In this document: positions 48,173-58,700 of the stretch, piece after piece | How positions within the stretch are numbered: the first letter of the stretch is position 1 | Layout: each line of letters starts with the position of its first letter | Assembly: GCA_030063045.1 (NCBI GenBank) | Contig: JAQSEB010000084.1 | Location: 124,001-188,000, forward strand | Length of the DNA: 64,000 nucleotides | Reading direction: 5' to 3' | Origin: Pratylenchus scribneri | Lineage: Eukaryota; Nematoda; Chromadorea; Rhabditida; Pratylenchidae | Made by a program: the position numbers and the translations under genes | The notes under the pieces: model-generated | What the model saw: the letters and a program-made list of their open reading frames with translations, nothing else | Told to the model about the DNA's origin: nothing | The model's database searches: none

Positions 48173-48671
48173 AGCCTCGTCTCACAAATGGCCGATTACG
48201 TCGATGTTGCTGATTGTTGCTGGGTTGTTGCCGATCAAAATGATGGGGACGTTGATTTGGACGCTGCTGCCGACTTTGCTGCTGTTGATGAGGTCGATAG
48301 ATAGCCTGGGGTTGTCGTTGAAAATTTGCGTTCCAAAAGACCCTTGGTTGAAATTGGGGTCTAGGCCAAAAAGGTTGATGCGCAGGAATTTGGGGGACAG
48401 GCACTTGGATTACGACTGGCTGGATTTGAGGCACCGGTGCTTGTTGTTGAATTGGCGGAGATTGGCGTCGGTCTCTGTTGTTATTTGGCCGCCGATTTGC
48501 AATTCTCCGACTCCTTTCGATCAAAATTTGGGCCGGTGCTGATCGTCGATGAGCCGGTCGATCGTGTCGCCCTCTGTTGTCGGGTGATCGTTCGATTCGA
48601 GGCCTCCTTGATGAGACACGTTCCACTCGATTGAAAATTGAGGAAGACAGTTTTGCCTTAGGCAGGGGAAT
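48087..48671 (-). other. Open Arg/Gln/Pro-rich frame without ATG in the leader
   Basis: A 195-codon open frame on the minus strand, starting after TGA at about 48672-48674 and ending 86 bp inside the main ORF, which lies in the +1 frame. It has no ATG codon; a GTG at 48626 or CTG codons near 48665 and 48650 would be non-AUG start options. The peptide is rich in R, Q, P and N, with runs such as HQQQQSRQQRPNQRPHH and an RGYGGRP end, like a disordered nucleic-acid-binding protein. The leader is C/A-rich and T-poor on this strand, so lack of stops may be compositional. Either an unusual product or a by-product of composition; I cannot decide. Confidence 0.35.
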
Positions 48672-48780
48672 TCAAAATTATTTTAATTTACGACCAAAAC
48701 CAAAGTTTTTTGCCCCAATGGCAAACCAGATTATTGCCCCAATGGCTCGAAGATTTTCCAAATTGGTCGTGGCACCACTT
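48173..48780 (-). promoter_or_regulatory. ATG-free 5' leader of element 2
   Basis: The 608 nt between the 5' LTR and the main ATG contain no ATG on the minus strand in any frame, while the plus strand of the same stretch has at least nine. A scanning ribosome loaded in this region would meet the polyprotein ATG at 48172 first. This supports the chosen start. Packaging or dimerisation signals would be expected here, but I cannot point to one. Confidence 0.75.
48761..48777 (-). other. Primer-binding site of element 2
   Basis: On the minus strand, after the LTR end CAACA and a 3-nt spacer (AAG), the sequence reads TGGTGCCACGACCAATT. TGG fits a tRNA CCA tail and the next T implies discriminator A. 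The primer tRNA species cannot be named from this window. Spacing equals that in element 1 (AAA spacer). Confidence 0.75.
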
Positions 48781-49146
48781 TGTTGAATCCCAATTGACTC
48801 AACAATAATCCAAATTACTCTTTTTACTGAGTCCAATAAAATTATATTTTATCCAAGCAATTTATTTGTGAATGAATTCTTTACTTTTTGTGAATGATCA
48901 GTGGGAATGGTAATAATGGGGGAACAAGCCAAACATTAAATAAAACTACAATGACAAAGCTTTTGGGCGCCAAAAACGAGCACAAAATGCGTTGGTTTTG
49001 GCCAATGACAAAGCAAAATTTGGGAATTGGGATGGAAATAAATGTGAATGGAAAGGACAAACTAATAAATGGAAATTTAAACGTAAAAATCAAAAATGTA
49101 AAATGTCAATCATCAAACAATCTTTGAATGAACATCGGCCACGACA
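48781..49146 (-). repeat. 5' LTR of element 2 (366 bp)
   Basis: Partner of 38691-39056, with one difference (G at 48857). Should carry the promoter and start of the genomic RNA. On the minus strand AATAAA is at 48861-48866 and an AT-rich stretch TAAAATATAATTTTATT lies just downstream. The U5 end has the same tgttga/tcaaca inverted repeat at 48781-48804. Confidence 0.95.
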
Positions 49147-49151
49147 GATAG
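49147..49151. other. Right target-site duplication of element 2 (gatag)
   Basis: Matches 38686-38690. The satellite resumes as gatagggtgaacaaggtgatcgag. Confidence 0.95.
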
Positions 49152-51144
49152 GGTGAACAAGGTGATCGAGTAAGATGCAGGTGGATAGGGTGAAGTTGGT
49201 GATAAAGGAAAATGCTGGTGGATAGGGTGAACTAGGTGATTAAGGAAAATGCAGGTGGGTAGGGTGAACTAGGTGATTAAGGAAAATGCTGGAGGATAGG
49301 GTGAACTAGGTGATCGAGTAAGATGCAGGTGGATAGGGTGAACTAGGTGATAAAGGAAAATGCTGGTGGATAGGGTGAACTAGGTGATTAAGGAAAATGC
49401 AGGTGGGTAGGGTGAACTAGGTGATTAAGGAAAATGCAGGTAGGTTAGGGTGAACTAGGTGATCGAGTAAGATGCAGGTGGATAGGGTGAACTAGGTGAT
49501 TAAGGAAAATGCTGGTGGATAGGGTGAACTAGATGATTAAGGAAAATGCAGGTGGGTAGGGTGAACTAGGTGATTAAGGAAAATGCAGGTAGGTTAGGGT
49601 GAACTAGGTGATCGAGTAAGATGCAGGTGGATAGGGTGAACAAGGTGATTAAGGAAAATGCTGGTGGATAGGGTGAACTAGGTGATTAAGGAAAATGCAG
49701 GTGGGTAAGGTGAACTAGGTGATTAAGGAAAATGCTGGTGGGTAGGGTGAACTAGGTGATTAAGGAAAATGCAGGTGGGTAGGGTGAACTAGGTGATCGA
49801 GTAAGATGCAGGTGGATAGGGTGAACTAGGTGATTAAGGAAAATGCTGGTGGATAGGGTGAACTAGGTGATTAAGGAAAATGCTGGTGGATAGGGTGAAC
49901 TTGGTGATTAAGGAAAATGCTGGTGGATAGGGTGAACTAGGTGATTAAGGAAAATGCAGGTGGGTAGGGTGAACTAGGTGATTAAGGAAAATGTAGGTGG
50001 GTAAGGTGAACTAGGTGATTAAGGAAAATGCTGGTGGATAGGGTGAACTAGGTGATTAAGGAAAATGCTGGTGGATAGGGTGAACTAGGTGATTAAGGAA
50101 AATGCTGGTGGATAGGGTGAACTTGGTGATTAAGGAAAATGCTGGTGGATAGGGTGAACTAGGTGATTAAGGAAAATGCTGGTGGGTAGGGTGAACTAGG
50201 TGATTAAGGAAAATGCTGGTGGGTAGGGTGAACTAGGTGATTAAGGAAAATGCTGGTGGGTAGGGTGAACTAGGTGATTAAGGAAAATGCTGGTGGATAG
50301 GGTGAACTAGGTGATTAAGGAAAATGCTGGTGGATAGGGTGAACTTGGTGATTAAGGAAAATGCTGGTGGATAGGGTGAACTAGGTGATTAAGGAAAATG
50401 CTGGTGGGTAGGGTGAACTAGGTGATTAAGGAAAATGCAGGTGGGTAGGGTGAACTAGGTGATTAAGGAAAATGCAGGTGGGTAGGGTGAACTAGGTGAT
50501 TAAGGAAAATGCAGGTGGGTAGGGTGAACTAGGTGATTAAGGAAAATGCAGGTGGGTAGGGTGAACTAGGTGATTAAGGAAAATGCTGGTGGATAGGGTG
50601 AACTAGGTGATTAAGGAAAATGCAGGTGGGTAGGGTGAACTAGGTGATTAAGGAAAATGCTGGTGGATAGGGTGAACTAGGTGATTAAGGAAAATGCTGG
50701 TGGATAGGGTGAACTAGGTGATTAAGGAAAATGCTGGTGGATAGGGTGAACTTGGTGATTAAGGAAAATGCTGGTGGATAGGGTGAACTAGGTGATTAAG
50801 GAAAATGCTGGTGGGTAGGGTGAACTAGGTGATTAAGGAAAATGCAGGTGGGTAGGGTGAACTAGGTGATTAAGGAAAATGCAGGTGGGTAGGGTGAACT
50901 AGGTGATTAAGGAAAATGCAGGTGGGTAGGGTGAACTAGGTGATTAAGGAAAATGCTGGTGGATAGGGTGAACTAGGTGATTAAGGAAAATGCAGGTGGG
51001 TAGGGTGAACTAGGTGATTAAGGAAAATGCTGGTGGATAGGGTGAACTAGGTGATTAAGGAAAATGCTGGTGGGTAGGGTGAACTAGGTGATTAAGGAAA
51101 ATGCTGGTGGATAGGGTGAACTAGGTGATTAAGGAAAATGCTGG

Positions 51145-52770
51145 TGGGTAGGGTGAACTTGGTGATTAAGGAAAATGCAGGTGGGTAAGGTGAACTAGGT
51201 GATTAAGGAAAATGCTGGTGGATAGGGTGAACTAGGTGATTAAGGAAAATGCTGGTGGGTAGGGTGAACTAGGTGATTAAGGAAAATGCAGGTGGGTAGG
51301 GTGAACTAGGTGATTAAGGAAAATGCAGGTGGGTAGGGTGAACTAGGTGATTAAGGAAAATGCAGGTGGGTAGGGTGAACTAGGTGATTAAGGAAAATGC
51401 TGGTGGATAGGGTGAACTAGGTGATTAAGGAAAATGCTGGTGGATAGGGTGAACTTGGTGATTAAGGAAAATGCTGGTGGATAGGGTGAACTAGGTGATT
51501 AAGGAAAATGCAGGTGGGTAGGGTGAACTAGGTGATTAAGGAAAATGCTGGTGGATAGGGTGAACTAGGTGATTAAGGAAAATGCAGGTGGGTAGGGTGA
51601 ACTAGGTGATTAAGGAAAATGCAGGTGGGTAGGGTGAACTAGGTGATTAAGGAAAATGCTGGTGGATAGGGTGAACTAGGTGATTAAGGAAAATGCAGGT
51701 GGGTAGGGTGAACTAGGTGATTAAGGAAAATGCTGGTGGATAGGGTGAACTAGGTGATTAAGGAAAATGCTGGTGGGTAGGGTGAACTAGGTGATTAAGG
51801 AAAATGCTGGTGGAGAGGGTGAACTAGGTGATTAAGGAAAATGCTGGTGGGTAGGGTGAACTAAGTGATTAAGGAAAATGCTGGTGGATAGGGTGAACTA
51901 GGTGATTAAGGAAAATGCAGGTGGGTAGGGTGAACTAGGTGATTAAGGAAAATGCTGGTGGATAGGGTGAACTAGGTGATTAAGGAAAATGCTGGTGGGT
52001 AGGGTGAACTAGGTGATTAAGGAAAATGCTGGTGGATAGGGTGAACTAGGTGATTAAGGAAAATGCTGGTGGGTAGGGTGAACTTGGTGATTAAGGAAAA
52101 TGCAGGTGGGTAAGGTGAACTAGGTGATTAAGGAAAATGCTGGTGGATAGGGTGAACTAGGTGATTAAGGAAAATGCTGGTGGGTAGGGTGAACTAGGTG
52201 ATTAAGGAAAATGCAGGTGGGTAGGGTGAACTAGGTGATTAAGGAAAATGCAGGTGGGTAGGGTGAACTAGGTGATTAAGGAAAATGCAGGTGGGTAGGG
52301 TGAACTAGGTGATTAAGGAAAATGCTGGTGGATAGGGTGAACTAGGTGATTAAGGAAAATGCTGGTGGATAGGGTGAACTTGGTGATTAAGGAAAATGCT
52401 GGTGGATAGGGTGAACTAGGTGATTAAGGAAAATGCAGGTGGGTAGGGTGAACTAGGTGATTAAGGAAAATGCTGGTGGATAGGGTGAACTAGGTGATTA
52501 AGGAAAATGCTGGTGGATAGGGTAAACTAGGTGATCGAGTAAGATGCAGGTGGATAGGGTGAAGTTGGTGATTAAGGAAAATGCAGGTGGGTAAGGTGAA
52601 CTAGGTGATCGAGTAAGATGCAGGTGGATAGGGTGAAGTTGGTGATTAAGGAAAATGCAGGTGGATTGGGTGAACTAGGTGATCGAGTAAGATGCAGGTG
52701 GGTAGGGTGAACTAGGTGATTAAGGAAAATGCTGGTGGATAGGGTGAACTAGGTGATTAAGGAAAATGCT
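51145..52770 (+). repeat. 1.6-kb satellite block duplicated at 53996-55621
   Basis: Variant order matches at an offset of 2851 bp, for example gtaaggtgaactaggtgatcgag at 52591 and 55442 and the gctggtgatag unit near 52770 and 55622. The offset equals 77 units plus three +1 units minus one 1-bp deletion. Confidence 0.8.
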
Positions 52771-55700
52771 GGTGATAGGGTGAACTTGGTGATTAAGGAA
52801 AATGCTGGTGGGTAGGGTGAACTAGGTGATTAAGGAAAATGCTGGTGGATAGGGTGAACTAGGTGATTAAGGAAAATGCTGGTGGATAGGGTGAACTAGG
52901 TGATTAAGGAAAATGCTGGTGGGTAGGGTGAACTAGGTGATTAAGGAAAATGCCGGTGGGTAGGGTGAACTAGGTGATTAAGGAAAATGCTGGTGGGTAG
53001 GGTGAACTAGGTGATTAAGGAAAATGCTGGTGGATAGGGTGAACTAGGTGATTAAGGAAAATGCAGGTGGATTGGGTGAACTAGGTGATCGAGTAAGATG
53101 CAGGTGGGTAAGGTGAACTAGGTGATTAAGGAAAATGCTGGAGGATAGGGTGAACTAGGTGATCGAGTAAGATGCAGGTGGATAGGGTGAACTAGGTGAT
53201 AAAGGAAAATGCTGGTGGATAGGGTGAACTAGGTGATTAAGGAAAATGCAGGTGGGTAGGGTGAACTAGGTGATTAAGGAAAATGCAGGTAGGTTAGGGT
53301 GAACTAGGTGATCGAGTAAGATGCAGGTGGATAGGGTGAACTAGGTGATTAAGGAAAATGCTGGTGGATAGGGTGAACTAGATGATTAAGGAAAATGCAG
53401 GTGGGTAGGGTGAACTAGGTGATTAAGGAAAATGCAGGTAGGTTAGGGTGAACTAGGTGATCGAGTAAGATGCAGGTGGATAGGGTGAACTAGGTGATTA
53501 AGGAAAATGCTGGTGGATAGGGTGAACTAGATGATTAAGGAAAATGCAGGTGGGTAGGGTGAACTAGGTGATTAAGGAAAATGCAGGTAGGTTAGGGTGA
53601 ACTAGGTGATCGAGTAAGATGCAGGTGGATAGGGTGAACAAGGTGATTAAGGAAAATGCTGGTGGATAGGGTGAACTAGGTGATTAAGGAAAATGCAGGT
53701 GGGTAAGGTGAACTAGGTGATTAAGGAAAATGCAGGTGGGTAAGGTGAACTAGGTGATTAAGGAAAATGCTGGTGGGTAGGGTGAACTAGGTGATTAAGG
53801 AAAATGCAGGTGGGTAGGGTGAACTAGGTGATCGAGTAAGATGCAGGTGGATAGGGTGAACTAGGTGATTAAGGAAAATGCTGGTGGATAGGGTGAACTA
53901 GATGATTAAGGAAAATGCAGGTGGGTAGGGTGAACTAGGTGATTAAGGAAAATGCTGGTGGATAGGGTGAACTAGGTGATTAAGGAAAATGCTGGTGGGT
54001 AGGGTGAACTTGGTGATTAAGGAAAATGCAGGTGGGTAAGGTGAACTAGGTGATTAAGGAAAATGCTGGTGGATAGGGTGAACTAGGTGATTAAGGAAAA
54101 TGCTGGTGGGTAGGGTGAACTAGGTGATTAAGGAAAATGCAGGTGGGTAGGGTGAACTAGGTGATTAAGGAAAATGCAGGTGGGTAGGGTGAACTAGGTG
54201 ATTAAGGAAAATGCAGGTGGGTAGGGTGAACTAGGTGATTAAGGAAAATGCTGGTGGATAGGGTGAACTAGGTGATTAAGGAAAATGCTGGTGGATAGGG
54301 TGAACTTGGTGATTAAGGAAAATGCTGGTGGATAGGGTGAACTAGGTGATTAAGGAAAATGCAGGTGGGTAGGGTGAACTAGGTGATTAAGGAAAATGCT
54401 GGTGGATAGGGTGAACTAGGTGATTAAGGAAAATGCAGGTGGGTAGGGTGAACTAGGTGATTAAGGAAAATGCAGGTGGGTAGGGTGAACTAGGTGATTA
54501 AGGAAAATGCTGGTGGATAGGGTGAACTAGGTGATTAAGGAAAATGCAGGTGGGTAGGGTGAACTAGGTGATTAAGGAAAATGCTGGTGGATAGGGTGAA
54601 CTAGGTGATTAAGGAAAATGCTGGTGGGTAGGGTGAACTAGGTGATTAAGGAAAATGCTGGTGGAGAGGGTGAACTAGGTGATTAAGGAAAATGCTGGTG
54701 GGTAGGGTGAACTAAGTGATTAAGGAAAATGCTGGTGGATAGGGTGAACTAGGTGATTAAGGAAAATGCAGGTGGGTAGGGTGAACTAGGTGATTAAGGA
54801 AAATGCTGGTGGATAGGGTGAACTAGGTGATTAAGGAAAATGCTGGTGGGTAGGGTGAACTAGGTGATTAAGGAAAATGCTGGTGGATAGGGTGAACTAG
54901 GTGATTAAGGAAAATGCTGGTGGGTAGGGTGAACTTGGTGATTAAGGAAAATGCAGGTGGGTAAGGTGAACTAGGTGATTAAGGAAAATGCTGGTGGATA
55001 GGGTGAACTAGGTGATTAAGGAAAATGCTGGTGGGTAGGGTGAACTAGGTGATTAAGGAAAATGCAGGTGGGTAGGGTGAACTAGGTGATTAAGGAAAAT
55101 GCAGGTGGGTAGGGTGAACTAGGTGATTAAGGAAAATGCAGGTGGGTAGGGTGAACTAGGTGATTAAGGAAAATGCTGGTGGATAGGGTGAACTAGGTGA
55201 TTAAGGAAAATGCTGGTGGATAGGGTGAACTTGGTGATTAAGGAAAATGCTGGTGGATAGGGTGAACTAGGTGATTAAGGAAAATGCAGGTGGGTAGGGT
55301 GAACTAGGTGATTAAGGAAAATGCTGGTGGATAGGGTGAACTAGGTGATTAAGGAAAATGCTGGTGGATAGGGTAAACTAGGTGATCGAGTAAGATGCAG
55401 GTGGATAGGGTGAAGTTGGTGATTAAGGAAAATGCAGGTGGGTAAGGTGAACTAGGTGATCGAGTAAGATGCAGGTGGATAGGGTGAAGTTGGTGATTAA
55501 GGAAAATGCAGGTGGATTGGGTGAACTAGGTGATCGAGTAAGATGCAGGTGGGTAGGGTGAACTAGGTGATTAAGGAAAATGCTGGTGGATAGGGTGAAC
55601 TAGGTGATTAAGGAAAATGCTGGTGATAGGGTGAACTTGGTGATTAAGGAAAATGCTGGTGGGTAGGGTGAACTTGGTGATTAAGGAAAATGCTGGTGGG

Positions 55701-58700
55701 TAGGGTGAACTAGGTGATTAAGGAAAATGCTGGTGGATAGGGTGAACTAGGTGATTAAGGAAAATGCTGGTGGATAGGGTGAACTAGGTGATTAAGGAAA
55801 ATGCTGGTGGGTAGGGTGAACTAGGTGATTAAGGAAAATGCTGGTGGGTAGGGTGAACTAGGTGATTAAGGAAAATGCTGGTGGGTAGGGTGAACTAGGT
55901 GATTAAGGAAAATGCTGGTGGATAGGGTGAACTAGGTGATTAAGGAAAATGCAGGTGGATTGGGTGAACTAGGTGATCGAGTAAGATGCAGGTGGGTAGG
56001 GTGAACTAAGTGATTAAGGAAAATGCTGGTGGATAGGGTAAACTAGGTGATCGAGTAAGATGCAGGTGGATAGGGTGAAGTTGGTGATTAAGGAAAATGC
56101 AGGTGGGTAGGGTGAACTAGGTGATTAAGGAAAATGCTGGTGGGTAGGGTGAACTAGGTGATTAAGGAAAATGCTGGTGGATAGGGTGAACTAGGTGATT
56201 AAGGAAAATGCTGGTGATAGGGTGAACTTGGTGATTAAGGAAAATGCTGGTGGATAGGGTGAACTAGGTGATTAAGGAAAATGCAGGTGGGTAGGGTGAA
56301 CTAGGTGATTAAGGAAAATGCTGGTGGATAGGGTGAACTAGGTGATTAAGGAAAATGCTGGTGGATAGGGTGAACTAGGTGATTAAGGAAAATGCTGGTG
56401 GGTAGGGTGAACTAGGTGATTAAGGAAAATGCTGGTGGGTAGGGTGAACTAGGTGATTAAGGAAAATGCTGGTGGGTAGGGTGAACTAGGTGATTAAGGA
56501 AAATGCTGGTGGATAGGGTGAACTAGGTGATTAAGGAAAATGCTGGTGGATAGGGTGAACTTGGTGATTAAGGAAAATGCTGGTGGATAGGGTGAACTAG
56601 GTGATTAAGGAAAATGCTGGTGGGTAGGGTGAACTAGGTGATTAAGGAAAATGCAGGTGGGTAGGGTGAACTAGGTGATTAAGGAAAATGCAGGTGGGTA
56701 GGGTGAACTAGGTGATTAAGGAAAATGCAGGTGGGTAGGGTGAACTAGGTGATTAAGGAAAATGCTGGTGGATAGGGTGAACTAGGTGATTAAGGAAAAT
56801 GCAGGTGGGTAGGGTGAACTAGGTGATTAAGGAAAATGCTGGTGGATAGGGTGAACTAGGTGATTAAGGAAAATGCTGGTGGGTAGGGTGAACTAGGTGA
56901 TTAAGGAAAATGCTGGTGGATAGGGTGAACTAGGTGATTAAGGAAAATGCTGGTGGGTAGGGTGAACTAAGTGATTAAGGAAAATGCTGGTGGATAGGGT
57001 GAACTAGGTGATTAAGGAAAATGCAGGTGGGTAGGGTGAACTAGGTGATTAAGGAAAATGCTGGTGGATAGGGTGAACTAGGTGATTAAGGAAAATGCTG
57101 GTGGATAGGGTGAACTTGGTGATTAAGGAAAATGCTGGTGGATAGGGTGAACTAGGTGATTAAGGAAAATGCAGGTGGGTAGGGTGAACTAGGTGATTAA
57201 GGAAAATGCTGGTGGATAGGGTGAACTAGGTGATTAAGGAAAATGCTGGTGGATAGGGTAAACTAGGTGATCGAGTAAGATGCAGGTGGATAGGGTGAAG
57301 TTGGTGATTAAGGAAAATGCAGGTGGATTGGGTGAACTAGGTGATCGAGTAAGATGCAGGTGGGTAGGGTGAACTAAGTGATTAAGGAAAATGCTGGTGG
57401 ATAGGGTAAACTAGGTGATCGAGTAAGATGCAGGTGGATAGGGTGAAGTTGGTGATTAAGGAAAATGCAGGTGGATTGGGTGAACTAGGTGATCGAGTAA
57501 GATGCAGGTGGGTAGGGTGAACTAGGTGATTAAGGAAAATGCTGGTGGATAGGGTGAACTAGGTGATTAAGGAAAATGCTGGTGATAGGGTGAACTTGGT
57601 GATTAAGGAAAATGCTGGTGGGTAGGGTGAACTAGGTGATTAAGGAAAATGCTGGTGGATAGGGTGAACTAGGTGATTAAGGAAAATGCTGGTGGATAGG
57701 GTGAACTAGGTGATTAAGGAAAATGCTGGTGGGTAGGGTGAACTAGGTGATTAAGGAAAATGCTGGTGGGTAGGGTGAACTAGGTGATTAAGGAAAATGC
57801 TGGTGGGTAGGGTGAACTAGGTGATTAAGGAAAATGCTGGTGGATAGGGTGAACTAGGTGATTAAGGAAAATGCAGGTGGATTGGGTGAACTAGGTGATC
57901 GAGTAAGATGCAGGTGGGTAGGGTGAACTAAGTGATTAAGGAAAATGCTGGTGGATAGGGTAAACTAGGTGATCGAGTAAGATGCAGGTGGATAGGGTGA
58001 AGTTGGTGATTAAGGAAAATGCAGGTGGGTAGGGTGAACTAGGTGATTAAGGAAAATGCTGGTGGGTAGGGTGAACTAGGTGATTAAGGAAAATGCTGGT
58101 GGATAGGGTGAACTAGGTGATTAAGGAAAATGCTGGTGATAGGGTGAACTTGGTGATTAAGGAAAATGCTGGTGGATAGGGTGAACTAGGTGATTAAGGA
58201 AAATGCAGGTGGGTAGGGTGAACTAGGTGATTAAGGAAAATGCTGGTGGATAGGGTGAACTAGGTGATTAAGGAAAATGCTGGTGGATAGGGTGAACTAG
58301 GTGATTAAGGAAAATGCTGGTGGGTAGGGTGAACTAGGTGATTAAGGAAAATGCTGGTGGGTAGGGTGAACTAGGTGATTAAGGAAAATGCTGGTGGGTA
58401 GGGTGAACTAGGTGATTAAGGAAAATGCTGGTGGATAGGGTGAACTAGGTGATTAAGGAAAATGCTGGTGGATAGGGTGAACTTGGTGATTAAGGAAAAT
58501 GCTGGTGGATAGGGTGAACTAGGTGATTAAGGAAAATGCTGGTGGGTAGGGTGAACTAGGTGATTAAGGAAAATGCAGGTGGGTAGGGTGAACTAGGTGA
58601 TTAAGGAAAATGCAGGTGGGTAGGGTGAACTAGGTGATTAAGGAAAATGCAGGTGGGTAGGGTGAACTAGGTGATTAAGGAAAATGCTGGTGGATAGGGT

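Larger units (their letters stand above)
38691..49146 (-). mobile_element. Element 2: BEL/Pao LTR retrotransposon with phlebovirus-type env
   Basis: A 10,456-bp provirus read on the minus strand: 5' LTR 48781-49146, primer-binding site 48761-48777, 608-nt leader, a single 3049-codon ORF (48172-39023), then 3' LTR 38691-39056. It is flanked by the 5-bp duplication gatag. The domain order protease-RT-RNase H-integrase, with a DUF1759-type Gag and a DUF5641-type tail, is that of BEL/Pao. The env-like end resembles phlebovirus Gn/Gc, as known in nematode Tas and Cer7. The LTRs differ at one base and the ORF has no stop or frameshift. It is structurally complete, with a doubt over the RT motif. 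Confidence 0.95.

Noticed and set aside
39319..48542. Many plus-strand ORFs of 60-257 codons opposite the polyprotein
   Set aside because: They are antisense shadows of an A-rich coding strand, with Phe/Leu/Ser-rich low-complexity content.
48087..48626. Calling the leader frame a normal CDS starting at 48626
   Set aside because: The codon there is GTG and the frame has no ATG. It is kept as an uncertain open frame only.
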